Notes: generated by a model from the sequence alone, not told the origin. A stretch of DNA of 64,000 nucleotides from SCTD01 sp036675425 (GCA_036675425.1 JAKFFB010000077.1:1-64000), one strand, 5' to 3'; positions 44,034-53,505 are shown, counted from the first letter of the stretch. Numbers and translations: made by a program.

Positions 44034-45365
44034 ATGGAGACCTCTGCAGTGCAGGACGCAGTACGCCGGGAGATGCCGCGGGCGCGGGCCGACCTCGAGG
44101 CGATGGTCCGGGTGCCGACGATCTCGGCGGACCCGGCGCACGCGGGCGACGTCGCGGCAGCGTGCGAGCGGGCTGCCGAGCTCGCCCGCGAGGCGGGAGC
44201 CGCTGACGTGCAGGTGATCTCGGCCGGCGGCCAGCCGGCGGTCGTGGCCACCTGGCCGGCTCCCGAGGGAGCGCCGACGGTGCTGCTCTACGCCCACCTC
44301 GACGTCCAGCCGACCGGGCCGGCGGAGGAGTGGACCAGCGGCCCGTTCGAGCCGACGGAGCGGGACGGCCGGCTCTACGGCCGCGGGGCGGCGGACGACA
44401 AGGCCGGCGTGCTGATGCACCTGGCGGTGCTGCGCGCCTTCGACGGCCGGCCGCCGGTCGGCGTGGTGCTCTTCCTCGAGGGCGAGGAGGAGATCGGCTC
44501 GCCGACGCTGCCCGCACTGCTTGCCGAGCACCGCGACCTGCTGCGCTCCGACGTCATCGTCATCGCCGACAGCGGCAACGCCTCGGTCGAGGTGCCGGCC
44601 TTCACGACCAGCCTGCGGGGACTCGTCGACCTGTGCGTCGAGGTCCGCGTGCTCGAGCGGCCGGTGCACTCCGGCGTCTTCGGCGGCGCGGTCCCGGACG
44701 CCCTCACCGCGCTGTGCCGGCTGCTCGCGACGCTGCACGACGACGCCGGCGACGTGGCGGTGGACGGCCTGCCCTCGAACGCCTCCGCGGCGCCCGACCC
44801 GGCCGTCGGGGTCTTCCGCTCCGACGCCGGACTGCTGGAGGGCGTCCAGCTCATCGGCACCGGCAGCATCCCCGAGCGGCTGTGGCACAAGCCCGCGATC
44901 GCCGTCCTCGGGATGGACGTCCCCAGCACCGCCGCCGCCTCCAACGTCCTGCTGCCGCGCGCCCGCGCCAAGGTCAGCCTGCGCCTCGCGCCCGGCACCG
45001 ACGAGCACGCCGCCCTCAAGCTGCTCAGCGACCACCTGACCGCTCACGCCGAGTGGGGCTGCCAGGTCGAGGTGACCCCGGGCTCCGTCGGCGGCGCGTT
45101 CGCGCTGGAGGCGACCGGCGACGTCTACGACAAGGCCCGCGTCGCGTTCGAGACGGCGTACGGCAACGCACCCGTCGAGGCGGGCATCGGCGGCTCGATC
45201 CCCTTCATCGCCGAGTTCGCGCGCACCTACCCGGGAGCCACGGTGCTCGTCACCGGAGTGGGTGATCCCGCGTCGCGCTGGCACGGGATCGACGAGTCGC
45301 TGCACCTGGGCATGTGGGAGCGGGCCTGCCTCGCCGAGGCGCTCCTTCTGGAGTCGCTGGGCTGA
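44034..45365 (+). CDS. M20-family dipeptidase/peptidase
   Basis: This 443-residue M20 metallopeptidase should bind two zinc ions. The ligand motifs are LLYAHLDVQP (H88, D90), GRGAADDKAG (bridging Asp), EGEEEIGSP (catalytic Glu and ligand), VIADSGN, and a late GIDESLHLG histidine. A dimerisation lid domain is expected at about 195-310. Related enzymes are annotated as cytosolic dipeptidases; the substrate is not shown. It starts 10 bases after the DUF192 gene. Confidence 0.92.
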   Translation: METSAVQDAVRREMPRARADLEAMVRVPTISADPAHAGDVAAACERAAELAREAGAADVQVISAGGQPAVVATWPAPEGAPTVLLYAHLDVQPTGPAEEWTSGPFEPTERDGRLYGRGAADDKAGVLMHLAVLRAFDGRPPVGVVLFLEGEEEIGSPTLPALLAEHRDLLRSDVIVIADSGNASVEVPAFTTSLRGLVDLCVEVRVLERPVHSGVFGGAVPDALTALCRLLATLHDDAGDVAVDGLPSNASAAPDPAVGVFRSDAGLLEGVQLIGTGSIPERLWHKPAIAVLGMDVPSTAAASNVLLPRARAKVSLRLAPGTDEHAALKLLSDHLTAHAEWGCQVEVTPGSVGGAFALEATGDVYDKARVAFETAYGNAPVEAGIGGSIPFIAEFARTYPGATVLVTGVGDPASRWHGIDESLHLGMWERACLAEALLLESLG

Positions 45366-45432
45366 TCAGTGGTGATGCCGGTCCAGGGCGTGCGTGGTCG
45401 GCCCGATCCGCGACCCGGACGACGTCACTCGC

Positions 45433-45459
45433 CTTGCACTCGCAGGGGGAGAGTGCTAA
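45433..45459 (+). promoter_or_regulatory. CIRCE element 1 (HrcA operator) of groEL
   Basis: CTTGCACTC-N9-GAGTGCTAA matches the CIRCE consensus TTAGCACTC-N9-GAGTGCTAA with two changes in the left arm. TTGCAC inside it could also be the -35 of the groEL promoter. Confidence 0.9.
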
Positions 45460-45466
45460 CAAGGAC

Positions 45467-45493
45467 GTAGCACTCCGACGTGCAGAGTGCCAG
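45467..45493 (+). promoter_or_regulatory. CIRCE element 2 (HrcA operator) of groEL
   Basis: GTAGCACTC-N9-GAGTGCCAG is a second, slightly weaker CIRCE copy, 7 bases after the first and 80 bases before the groEL ATG. Paired CIRCE elements upstream of groEL are known in actinomycetes. Confidence 0.85.
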
Positions 45494-45573
45494 ATCTGGC
45501 AGGTGAGACCGGCAGTCCGGTCGTCCGTCGCGGGCACCTGCGGATCAGCACGCCCGACCGGGAGGACCCGTAC

Positions 45574-47205
45574 ATGTCCAAGATCATCGCCTTTGACGAG
45601 GAGGCCCGTCGCGGCCTCGAGCGCGGCATGAACCAGCTCGCCGACGCCGTCAAGGTCACCCTCGGCCCGAAGGGCCGGAACGTCGTCCTGGAGAAGAAGT
45701 GGGGAGCCCCCACGATCACCAACGACGGTGTCTCGATCGCCAAGGAGATCGAGCTCGAGGACCCCTACGAGAAGATCGGCGCCGAGCTCGTCAAGGAGGT
45801 CGCCAAGAAGACCGACGACGTCGCGGGTGACGGCACCACCACCGCCACCGTCCTGGCGCAGGCGCTGGTCCGCGAGGGCCTGCGCAACGTCGCCGCCGGC
45901 GCGAACCCGATGGGCCTGAAGAAGGGCATCGAGGCCGCCGTCGAGCGCGTCGTCGAGGCCATCGGCAACGCCGCCAAGGACGTCGAGACCAAGGAGCAGA
46001 TCGCCTCCACCGCCAGCATCTCGGCGGCTGACCCCGTCGTCGGCGGCATCATCGCCGAGGCGATGGACAAGGTCGGCAAGGAAGGCGTCATCACCGTCGA
46101 GGAGAGCAACACCTTCGGTCTCGAGCTCGAGCTCACCGAGGGCATGCGCTTCGACAAGGGCTACATCAGCCCGTACTTCGTGACCGACCCCGAGCGCATG
46201 GAGACCGTGCTCGAGGACCCGTACGTCCTGGTCCTCAACGGCAAGGTCAGCTCCGTCAAGGACCTGCTGCCGCTGCTCGAGAAGGTCATGCAGAGCGGTC
46301 GCCCGCTCGCGATCATCGCCGAGGACGTCGAGGGCGAGGCCCTGGCCACGCTCGTCGTCAACAAGATCCGCGGCACCTTCAAGTCGGCCGCCGTCAAGGC
46401 GCCCGGCTTCGGCGACCGCCGCAAGGCCATGCTGCAGGACATCGCGATCCTGACCGGTGGCCAGGTCATCGCCGAGGAGGTCGGCCTCAAGCTGGAGACC
46501 GCCGGTCTCGAGCTGCTCGGCCGGGCCCGCAAGGTCGTCATCACCAAGGACGAGACGACGATCGTCGAGGGTGCCGGTGACGCCGACCAGATCGCCGGTC
46601 GCGTCAACCAGATCCGCGCCGAGATCGAGAAGAGCGACTCCGACTACGACCGCGAGAAGCTCCAGGAGCGCCTGGCCAAGCTGGCCGGCGGTGTCGCGGT
46701 GATCAAGGTCGGCGCGGCCACCGAGGTGGAGCTCAAGGAGCGCAAGCACCGCATCGAGGACGCCGTCCGCAACGCCAAGGCCGCTGTCGAGGAGGGCATC
46801 GTCGCCGGTGGTGGCGTGGCGCTGCTGCAGGCGTCGACCACGGCGTTCGAGAAGCTCGACCTGGTCGGCGACGAGGCCACCGGCGCGAACATCGTGCGCC
46901 TGGCGCTCGAGGCCCCGATCAAGCAGATCGCGATCAACGCCGGCCTCGAGGGCGGCGTCGTGGTCGAGAAGGTGCGCAACCTTCCCGTCGGCGAGGGCCT
47001 GGACGCGGCGACGGGTGAGTACGTCGACATGATCAAGGCCGGCATCATCGACCCGGCCAAGGTCACCCGTTCCGCGCTGCAGAACGCCGCCTCCATCGCG
47101 GCGCTGTTCCTCACCACCGAGTGCGTCATCGCCGACAAGCCGGAGAAGGCCCCGGCCGGCGGCGGCGGCATGCCCGGTGGCGGCATGGGAGACATGGACT
47201 TCTAG
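45574..47205 (+). CDS. groEL: Chaperonin GroEL (Hsp60)
   Basis: This 543-residue chaperonin forms tetradecameric folding cages. It has the typical ADAVKVTLGPKGRNVVL, DVAGDGTTTATVLAQ ATP-binding and VEEGIVAGGGVALLQ segments. The C-terminal GGMPGGGMGDMDF tail is the Gly/Met-rich type of the main folding chaperonin, as opposed to a His-rich tail. No groES is adjacent, as usual for the solitary second groEL of actinomycetes. The ATG at 45574 follows GGGAGGA. Two CIRCE elements upstream imply HrcA repression, and a strong hairpin follows. Confidence 0.97.
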   Translation: MSKIIAFDEEARRGLERGMNQLADAVKVTLGPKGRNVVLEKKWGAPTITNDGVSIAKEIELEDPYEKIGAELVKEVAKKTDDVAGDGTTTATVLAQALVREGLRNVAAGANPMGLKKGIEAAVERVVEAIGNAAKDVETKEQIASTASISAADPVVGGIIAEAMDKVGKEGVITVEESNTFGLELELTEGMRFDKGYISPYFVTDPERMETVLEDPYVLVLNGKVSSVKDLLPLLEKVMQSGRPLAIIAEDVEGEALATLVVNKIRGTFKSAAVKAPGFGDRRKAMLQDIAILTGGQVIAEEVGLKLETAGLELLGRARKVVITKDETTIVEGAGDADQIAGRVNQIRAEIEKSDSDYDREKLQERLAKLAGGVAVIKVGAATEVELKERKHRIEDAVRNAKAAVEEGIVAGGGVALLQASTTAFEKLDLVGDEATGANIVRLALEAPIKQIAINAGLEGGVVVEKVRNLPVGEGLDAATGEYVDMIKAGIIDPAKVTRSALQNAASIAALFLTTECVIADKPEKAPAGGGGMPGGGMGDMDF

Positions 47206-47232
47206 TCCGCCTCCAGCACTTCTCGCTCGTAC

Positions 47233-47266
47233 GACGGGGCGGTCTCCTTCGGGAGGCCGCCCCGTC
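47233..47266 (+). terminator. Hairpin terminator after groEL
   Basis: A 15-base stem, GACGGGGCGGTCTCC with GGAGGCCGCCCCGTC (one U-G pair), closes a UUCG tetraloop 27 bases after the groEL stop. There is no U run, as is common for actinomycete terminators. Confidence 0.85.
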
Positions 47267-47381
47267 GGCGCTCTCGAAGGATCCCGGACATGCGGGACTG
47301 CGTCCCCTGCCGCCCGGGACGGCGGGTCGGCATCGTCGCTCTCGCAGACGGCAGGGAGCCGCCGCACCGAGGGGGAGCACG

Positions 47382-48053
47382 ATGACCGCACTGGACACCG
47401 CACCGACGACCGCCGGCACCGCCGCGCGTCGCAGCACCTGGGCGCTGTGGGGGACCGCCGCCGGGGTCTGCGGAGTCATTGCCAACCTGCTCGCCGCGTC
47501 CCCGGTCTCCGAGACCGCGCGCAAGGCGGGGTTCGACGAGGTGTACGGCGAGCTCACGCGCGACGTCTTCCATGTCGGCGCCGTCGCCGGCTTCGCCGCC
47601 GTCGCCTGCCTGGTGATGTTCGCGGCCGGCTTCTCCCGCTGGGGCGCACGCCAGGCGTCCGACTCGCTGGCGCTGCGCGCCGTCCCGTACGCGCTGCTGG
47701 CGTCCGCCGGGGCGCTCATCGCGGCGTACGGCGTCAAGGGGCAGCTCGCGGCCTACCTCGACGGCGGCTTCAACGAGACGTCCTACCCGGACCGCGACAT
47801 CTACGTCTACTACCTGCTCGACGACCTGGCCGGCTACTTCTCCTGGTGGGGCGTTGCGATCGCCGCGGGCGGTATCGCGTGGCTGGCCTTCCGGGACCGG
47901 CTCGTGCCGCGCTGGGTGGGCGCCGTGGGCGTCGTCGCGCTGCTGGTGCCTGTCGGCTTCCTGCTCGGCTTCGGCTTCACCGGCTTCTCCGGCATCATCA
48001 CGCCGCTGTTCCTGGTGGTGGCCGGTATCGGCCTCGCGCTGGCCCGGGAGTAG
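47382..48053 (+). CDS. Six-helix membrane protein, unknown function
   Basis: A 223-residue protein with about six transmembrane helices (for example VGAVAGFAAVACLVMFAAGF, AVPYALLASAGALIAAYG, VGAVGVVALLVPVGFLLGF). A conserved-looking loop, TSYPDRDIYVYYLLDDLAGYFSWWG, lies in the middle. No domain with known activity is recognised. The ATG at 47382 has GAGGGGGAG upstream. It stops one base before the convergent response regulator gene. Confidence 0.75.
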   Translation: MTALDTAPTTAGTAARRSTWALWGTAAGVCGVIANLLAASPVSETARKAGFDEVYGELTRDVFHVGAVAGFAAVACLVMFAAGFSRWGARQASDSLALRAVPYALLASAGALIAAYGVKGQLAAYLDGGFNETSYPDRDIYVYYLLDDLAGYFSWWGVAIAAGGIAWLAFRDRLVPRWVGAVGVVALLVPVGFLLGFGFTGFSGIITPLFLVVAGIGLALARE

Positions 48054-48054
48054 C

Positions 48055-48693
48055 TCAATCGCCGAGGCCGGCGTCGCGCGCAGCGGCGACGGCCTCGGCG
48101 CGGGTCGCGGCCGGCAGCTTGGCCAGCACCGTGGAGACGTTGTTGCGCACCGTCTTCTCGGACAGGCCGAGGTGCCGGCCGATCCGCGCGTTGTCGTAGC
48201 CGCGGGCGACCAGCTCCAGCACCTCCCGCTCACGGGCCGTCAGCTGCGGGAACGCCTGCGGCGCAGCCAGACCCGACCCCACGGCAGCGGCCAGCACGGA
48301 ACCGGAGATGCGCGCGCCCAGCACGCTCTCTCCCCGCGCGACGCTCTCGACGGCGCGGGCGATGTCGGCGCCCGAGGCGTCCTTGACGAGGTAGCCACGC
48401 GCGCCGGCCTTGAGGGCGGCGAACACCGCGGCGTCGTCGCTGTCCATCGTGACGACCAGCACCGCGGTGCCGGGCTGCTCGGCGAGCAGCCGACGGGTCG
48501 CCTCCACACCGCCGATCCCCGGCATCTGCAGGTCCATCAGCAAGACGTCGGGCCGGTGCTCGGCCGCCGCGGCGAGCGCAGCCTCGCCGCTGTCGACGTC
48601 GGCGACGACGACCAGCCCGCGGTCGCTGAGCATCGTCACCAGTCCTTCGCGGTAGACCGGGTGGTCGTCGGCGACCACCACGCGAAGGCTCAC
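48055..48693 (-). CDS. NarL/LuxR-family response regulator
   Basis: A 212-residue regulator with a receiver domain (about 1-120) whose phospho-site is D54 in LLMDLQMPGIGG, followed by a LuxR-type helix-turn-helix (about 148-205; LTAREREVLELVARGYDNARIGRHLGLSEKTVRNNVSTVL). It is the partner of the upstream kinase: its GTG start overlaps the kinase stop by 4 bases (GTGA). Confidence 0.94.
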   Translation of the reverse strand: MSLRVVVADDHPVYREGLVTMLSDRGLVVVADVDSGEAALAAAAEHRPDVLLMDLQMPGIGGVEATRRLLAEQPGTAVLVVTMDSDDAAVFAALKAGARGYLVKDASGADIARAVESVARGESVLGARISGSVLAAAVGSGLAAPQAFPQLTAREREVLELVARGYDNARIGRHLGLSEKTVRNNVSTVLAKLPAATRAEAVAAARDAGLGD

Positions 48694-50690
48694 GGCGCGG
48701 CCGCCGGCAGCACGGCCAGCATCCGGGTGCCGCCGCCGTCGGCCGGCGAGAGCTCGCACCGCCCGCCGAGCTCCTCGGCGCGTTGCTGCATCGACTGCAG
48801 GCCGACACCGCGCTGCGCGGGGACCCCTACCCCGACGCCGTCGTCGACGACCTCGACCGAGACGGCGTCGCCGTCGCCGACGACGGTGAGCCGCACCTCG
48901 GTGGCCGCCGCGTGGCGGAGGGCGTTGGTCACGGCCTCGCCGGCGATCCGGTAGACCGCCACCTCGGTGCGCGGGTCCAGGGGCCGCGCCAGGTCGACGT
49001 CGACGACGACCCGCACGGGATCGCCGTCCCCGGTGGCCAGCTCGTGCAGGGCCTGCTCGAGGCCGAGCTCCTCGACCGCCGTGGGGCGCAGCCCGTCGAC
49101 GATGCGTCGGACGTCGTGCACCGCGTCGAGGAGCCGCCGGCCGGCGCGCGTCGCGCGGTCCGCGAGGTCGGGCTCGTGCGCGAGCCGCTCCGCCAGTCCC
49201 TCGAGCTGCAGGGCAACGCCGGCGAGGGTCGGACCCACGCCGTCGTGCAGGTCGCGGCGGAGGCGCAGACGCTCCTCCTCGCGCACCTCGACCACCTGCG
49301 CGTAGCTGCGCTGCAGGTCGCTCATCAGGCTGCGGGCCGAGAGCAGCGCGCCGGCGCGACGCGCCACGTCCACGAGCGCCGAGGCCTCCTCCGTGCGCAG
49401 GCGCTCCTTGCGCGAGCGCCGCCCGACGACGAGCACCCCGAGCTGCTGTCCCGCGTGGACCACCGGCACCACGTGGGTCCCGGCCACGGGCGCGCCGGAC
49501 TCCGCGGCGGCCTCGCCGCGCTCGTCCAGCACCTGCACGAACGGCAGCCGCAGCGCCGTACGCACCGCCTCGACGAGCGCCGCGAGCCCCTCGCCCGGCG
49601 CGGGTGCCTGCGCCGTGGACGCGCCGACCTGCTGCACGACGGCGTACGGGTCGCTCCTGCTGCCGAACAGGCGGCGGTCCACCAGCGACTGCATCCGGCT
49701 CCGACCGGCGGCGGCCGCCGCGACGACGAGGGCGGCCACCACCGGTCCCAGCCCGTCGGCGCCGACGTAGCGGCCGGCGAGCGCGACCAGGCCGACGTAG
49801 GCGAGCAGGCCGCTGCCGGTGAGCAGGACCCACACGACGGTGCGGTTGGCGACCGCCTCGACGTCGAACAGCCCGTGCCGGAGCACGGCGACGGCGACGC
49901 TCGCCGGGACCAGCGCGAAGCCGAGCGCGAACAGCACCTCCGTGTCGCCGCCGATGACGACGTCGGTGACGGTGAGCAGCACGCAGCCGGTGAGACCGAG
50001 GAGCAGCCACTGCAGCTGCGTCCGCTCCAGGCCGGTGGTGGCGCGCTGCCGGCGGAGCAGGCCCGCGACCGCGATGGGGCTGCAGACCAGCCAGAGCAGC
50101 ATCGAGCTGCCGAACTGCAGCACGGGGCCCGTCGCCGACGGGAGCGCCTCGAAGAGCCACCGCTGGGCCAGGGGGTTCGCGCCGCCCAGCCCCTCGACGT
50201 CGTCGTCGACCTTCAGCATGGCCGACAGGACCAGCACGACTAGCAGCGTGACCGTCACCCGCACGTACCTCCGCCAGGCCGGCGACGGCAGCCGTCCGTC
50301 CGGGAAGAGCACCGGCAGCAGGGACGGCTGGGCCCAGTACGGCACGAAGGTCCAGGCGCTGAGCCAGATCGCGAGCGGGACCCACGGCAGCGCTCCCGGC
50401 TCCTGGACGCCGATCTCGTACCAGGTGTGGGCCAGCAGCGAGACCGCGACCAGCGCGCCGGACAGCAGCACCCAGCCGGCGGCGTTGCGCGGGCGGTGCC
50501 AGAGCACGAGCAGCCCGGCCAGCGGGTAGAGCGTTGCCAGCACGACGTCGCCCAGCTGCAGCGGGCGCAGGTCCTCGATCCGGTCGCCCCACGTGACGTT
50601 CAACCAGATGGCCGCGACGGTCACGACCAGCGCGGCCGCTGTCACTGCGCCGGCCAGCAACCGCAGCCGCCGGTCCCGCCTCGCCTCCAC
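48690..50690 (-). CDS. Membrane sensor histidine kinase (NarL-type, HisKA_3)
   Basis: This sensor kinase of about 666 residues has roughly eight transmembrane segments in the first 330 residues, a GAF-like domain (about 345-440), then HisKA_3 with the phospho-His in RLRLRRDLHDGVGPTLAG and an ATPase domain with EAVTNALRHAAATEV, VVDDGVGVG and GVGLQSMQQRAEELGG. The signal is unknown. The start is uncertain: GTG at 50690 places the first helix near the N-terminus, but GTG at 50720 or 50753 is possible. It is divergent from the alcohol dehydrogenase at 50790, so that gene may be a target. Confidence 0.9.
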   Translation of the reverse strand: MEARRDRRLRLLAGAVTAAALVVTVAAIWLNVTWGDRIEDLRPLQLGDVVLATLYPLAGLLVLWHRPRNAAGWVLLSGALVAVSLLAHTWYEIGVQEPGALPWVPLAIWLSAWTFVPYWAQPSLLPVLFPDGRLPSPAWRRYVRVTVTLLVVLVLSAMLKVDDDVEGLGGANPLAQRWLFEALPSATGPVLQFGSSMLLWLVCSPIAVAGLLRRQRATTGLERTQLQWLLLGLTGCVLLTVTDVVIGGDTEVLFALGFALVPASVAVAVLRHGLFDVEAVANRTVVWVLLTGSGLLAYVGLVALAGRYVGADGLGPVVAALVVAAAAAGRSRMQSLVDRRLFGSRSDPYAVVQQVGASTAQAPAPGEGLAALVEAVRTALRLPFVQVLDERGEAAAESGAPVAGTHVVPVVHAGQQLGVLVVGRRSRKERLRTEEASALVDVARRAGALLSARSLMSDLQRSYAQVVEVREEERLRLRRDLHDGVGPTLAGVALQLEGLAERLAHEPDLADRATRAGRRLLDAVHDVRRIVDGLRPTAVEELGLEQALHELATGDGDPVRVVVDVDLARPLDPRTEVAVYRIAGEAVTNALRHAAATEVRLTVVGDGDAVSVEVVDDGVGVGVPAQRGVGLQSMQQRAEELGGRCELSPADGGGTRMLAVLPAAAP

Positions 50691-50789
50691 GCGGACATGG
50701 TGCCCGGCGCGGAGCCGCACGTCAGGCCGTTCGGCCCTGGTCGTGGCTCGCACCCCGCAGGACGCTGGACGGGATCCGAGGAGGTCGTC

Positions 50790-51839
50790 ATGCGCGCACT
50801 GCGTCTGCAGGAGTGGAAGTCCGAGCCGCGGTTGGTGGAGGTCCCCGACCCCGAGCCGGGACCCGGCCAGGTCGTGGTGCGCATCGGCGGCGCCGGTGCG
50901 TGTCACTCCGACCTGCACCTCATGCACGACTTCGACGCGAGCGCCGGGCTGCCCTGGGGACCACCCTTCACCCTCGGGCACGAGAACGCCGGCTGGGTGC
51001 ACGCCGTGGGCGACGGCGTCACCAGCGTGGCCGTGGGCGACGCCGTCGCCGTCTACGGGCCCTGGGGCTGCGGCCGCTGCGCTCGTTGCCGGCTCGGGAT
51101 CGAGATCTACTGCGAGGACCTGATGTCGGCGCCGATCCCCGGCGGCGGCGGAGGGCTCGGCCTCGACGGCGGCATGGCCGACTACCTGCTCGTGCCGGAC
51201 GCCCGGCACCTGCTGCGGCTGCCGGACGGGCTGGACCCGGTGCACGCCGCGCCGCTCACCGACGCCGGCCTCACGCCGTACCACGCGGTCCGTCGCTCCT
51301 GGGGAAAGCTGCCGCCCGGCAGCACCGCGCTGGTCATCGGTGTCGGCGGGCTGGGTCACCTGGGCGTGCAGGCTCTCAAGGCCACCACCGCGGCGCGGAT
51401 CATCGCGGTCGACACCCGCGACGAGGCGCTCGAGCTGGCCGAGCGCTGCGGGGCCGATCAGGTCTTCCGTCCCGGCGACGGGACCGCCGAGGCGGTGAAG
51501 GCCGCCACGGGTGGTCGCGGAGCGGACGTCGTGCTCGACTTCGTCGGCGCAGAAGGCACTCTCGCGCTCGGCGCCGCCGCCGCTCGGCAGATGGGCGACC
51601 TCACCATCGTCGGCATCGCCGGCGGGGTCCTGCCCGTCTCCTTCTTCGCGGTGCCGTACGAGCTCAGCATCCAGACCACCTACTGGGGCACCCGTCCCGA
51701 GCTCGTCGAGGTGCTCGACCTCGGCGCTCGCGGCCTGCTGACCCCGACGGTCACGACGTTCTCGCTGGACGAGGCGCCGGACGCCTACCGGCTGCTCGCC
51801 GACGGCAAGGTCGAGGGGCGCGCGGTCATCGTCCCGTAA
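50790..51839 (+). CDS. Zinc-dependent alcohol dehydrogenase
   Basis: This 349-residue medium-chain dehydrogenase has the catalytic zinc site in GACHSDLHLM and GHENAGWV, the structural zinc cysteines in CGRCARCRLGIEIYC and the NAD-binding glycine motif VIGVGGLGHLGVQAL. It should oxidise a primary or secondary alcohol with NAD. The ATG at 50790 has GAGGAGG 5-6 bases upstream. It is divergent from the NarL-type sensor kinase. Confidence 0.93.
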   Translation: MRALRLQEWKSEPRLVEVPDPEPGPGQVVVRIGGAGACHSDLHLMHDFDASAGLPWGPPFTLGHENAGWVHAVGDGVTSVAVGDAVAVYGPWGCGRCARCRLGIEIYCEDLMSAPIPGGGGGLGLDGGMADYLLVPDARHLLRLPDGLDPVHAAPLTDAGLTPYHAVRRSWGKLPPGSTALVIGVGGLGHLGVQALKATTAARIIAVDTRDEALELAERCGADQVFRPGDGTAEAVKAATGGRGADVVLDFVGAEGTLALGAAAARQMGDLTIVGIAGGVLPVSFFAVPYELSIQTTYWGTRPELVEVLDLGARGLLTPTVTTFSLDEAPDAYRLLADGKVEGRAVIVP

Positions 51840-51919
51840 TCCACAGATCGGCTGCCGCTGAGTGCCCTTGGGCGCGAACCGCTCCACGTTGGTCGACATG
51901 ACCGAGACGAGGGAGCACG

Positions 51920-52471
51920 ATGACCGCTGTGACCACGACGTCGTTCCTGTCCGCCCCCGAGGGGGGATGGACCGTGGACGACCTGGCGGGCTTCCCCGAT
52001 GACGGGCTGCGCTACGAGCTCGTCGACGGGGTGCTGCTCGTGAGCTCTGCGCCGTCCGAGGAGCACCAGATCGCGCTGGGGAACCTGTACTTCTTGCTGC
52101 GGCTCGCCGTCCCAGACACGCTGCGCGTCCATGTCGCCCCGTTCGACGTCCGCTTCAGCCCGCGCCGCCAGCTGCAGCCGGACCTGGTGGTGCTGCCGAA
52201 GGACCGCTCGGCTCCCGACCGCAGTCCGGTGCTCGTCGTCGAGGTCCTCTCGCCGAGCACGTCGGCCACGGACCGGACGTTGAAGCGGCTCGTCTTCGAG
52301 CAGGGCGGCATCCCGTCCTACTGGCTCGTCGACCCGCTCACCCCGTCGCTGACGGTGCTCGAGCTGCGCGACGGGTCGTACACCGAGGTCGCGGTCGTCG
52401 TGGGTGCCGAGCGCTACCAGGCGACCCTCCCGTTCCCGGTCGAGGTCGTGCCGGTCGACCTGCTGCAGTAG
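51920..52471 (+). CDS. Uma2 family putative endonuclease (DUF820)
   Basis: A 183-residue protein of the Uma2/DUF820 family, a predicted PD-(D/E)xK nuclease fold. The family pattern is seen in LRYELVDGVLLVSSAPSEEHQ, QPDLVVLPKD (Asp) and VLVVEVLSPSTSATDR (Glu). Members are abundant in cyanobacteria and actinobacteria; cellular role unknown. The ATG at 51920 follows GAGGGAG. Confidence 0.88.
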   Translation: MTAVTTTSFLSAPEGGWTVDDLAGFPDDGLRYELVDGVLLVSSAPSEEHQIALGNLYFLLRLAVPDTLRVHVAPFDVRFSPRRQLQPDLVVLPKDRSAPDRSPVLVVEVLSPSTSATDRTLKRLVFEQGGIPSYWLVDPLTPSLTVLELRDGSYTEVAVVVGAERYQATLPFPVEVVPVDLLQ

Positions 52472-52532
52472 TCCGGGCTCCCTCCTGCGATCCTGGAGGG
52501 AACGCACCCCACTCCACGGAGGACTCCTCAGC

Positions 52533-53012
52533 ATGGCCACGAACGGCGAGAAGGCGTACGAGCTGCACCAGAAGGCGATCGGCGAGACCGAGGGCACCGG
52601 GGAGTGGGTGGAGATCACCCAGGAGCGCATCAACGCCTTCGCGGACGTCACCGAGGACCACCAGTTCATCCACGTGGACCCCGAGGCCTGCAAGCAGATG
52701 TCGCCGTGGGGCGTGCCGATCGCGCACGGCTTCCTCACCCTGTCGCTGCTCACCCACCTGTCCGCGTCGATCCCCACCCCGCCCGAGCGGCTCGAGGGCA
52801 TCGTCATGGGCGTCAACTACGGCTTCGAGAAGGTGCGCTTCGTCAACCCGGTCAAGGTCGGCCAGAAGATCCGCGCCACCAGCGTGCTGTCCGCGGTCGA
52901 GGCCAAGGACGCCAACACGCTGCAGGTCACCAAGACGATCACCGTGGACATCGAGGGGGAGGGCAAGCCCGCTCTCGTCGCCGAGTGGGTGACCCGCCTC
53001 GTCTACGGCTGA
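52533..53012 (+). CDS. MaoC-like (R)-enoyl-CoA hydratase
   Basis: This 159-residue single hot-dog domain enzyme carries the hydratase signature: INAFADVTEDHQFIHVDPEAC with the catalytic Asp/His, and PIAHGFLTLSL. It should hydrate trans-2-enoyl-CoA to (R)-3-hydroxyacyl-CoA. The ATG at 52533 follows CGGAGGA. The downstream gene's reading frame is open from inside the end of this gene. Confidence 0.92.
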   Translation: MATNGEKAYELHQKAIGETEGTGEWVEITQERINAFADVTEDHQFIHVDPEACKQMSPWGVPIAHGFLTLSLLTHLSASIPTPPERLEGIVMGVNYGFEKVRFVNPVKVGQKIRATSVLSAVEAKDANTLQVTKTITVDIEGEGKPALVAEWVTRLVYG

Positions 53013-53103
53013 TCCTCTCGAAGCCCGCTACGCCGCCCTCGAGCAGAAGCTCGAGCCGCAGCGGCAGCTCAGCATCGCCCGCGGCCCGATCGGGCTGATC
53101 GGG

Positions 53104-53502
53104 GTGCTGGTCGTGCTGTCGCTCGCCGTCGGAACGGTCGCCGCGATCGACCTGCGCCGCCTGCAGACCCCGCGCGGCACCGCGCTCGCGTGGACGGGCG
53201 CGGCGGTGTTCGGCGACTGCACGGCGTACGACCGGCTGTCCATCGCACCCGCGTCCGAGCGGCGCAGCGACGCGGCGGTCTGCCGCGCGCTGCGCGCGAG
53301 CACGGAGGACGCGCGGGCCGCGGCGGCGACCATCGGGATCGAGCTGCGGTCGGTCGAGCAGCGCGGGCGCGAGGCCACCGCCGTCGTCGAGATCCGTCGC
53401 GGACAGGACGAGACGTCGGTCGAGCTCCCGCTGCGGCGCAAGGGCGACGGCTGGGGCGTCGTGCTCACCGACCAGGTGTGCCGGGATGTGGGCTGCGCGT
53501 AG
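53104..53502 (+). CDS. Hypothetical single-pass membrane protein, start uncertain
   Basis: At least 132 residues from the first usual start, GTG at 53104, which falls inside a hydrophobic helix. The frame is open upstream to 52993 and reads protein-like (DPLEARYAALEQKLEPQRQLSIARG split around the helix) but has no ATG, GTG or TTG there. The soluble part has cysteines in FGDCTAYD, AVCRAL and VCRDVGCA and is probably extracytoplasmic. No family is recognised. The true start may be a rare codon near the MaoC stop. Confidence 0.6.
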   Translation: MLVVLSLAVGTVAAIDLRRLQTPRGTALAWTGAAVFGDCTAYDRLSIAPASERRSDAAVCRALRASTEDARAAAATIGIELRSVEQRGREATAVVEIRRGQDETSVELPLRRKGDGWGVVLTDQVCRDVGCA

Positions 53503-53505
53503 TCC

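Noticed and set aside
45366..45573. A groES gene upstream of groEL
   Set aside because: The 208-base gap holds only the promoter and CIRCE elements; no GroES-like frame exists.
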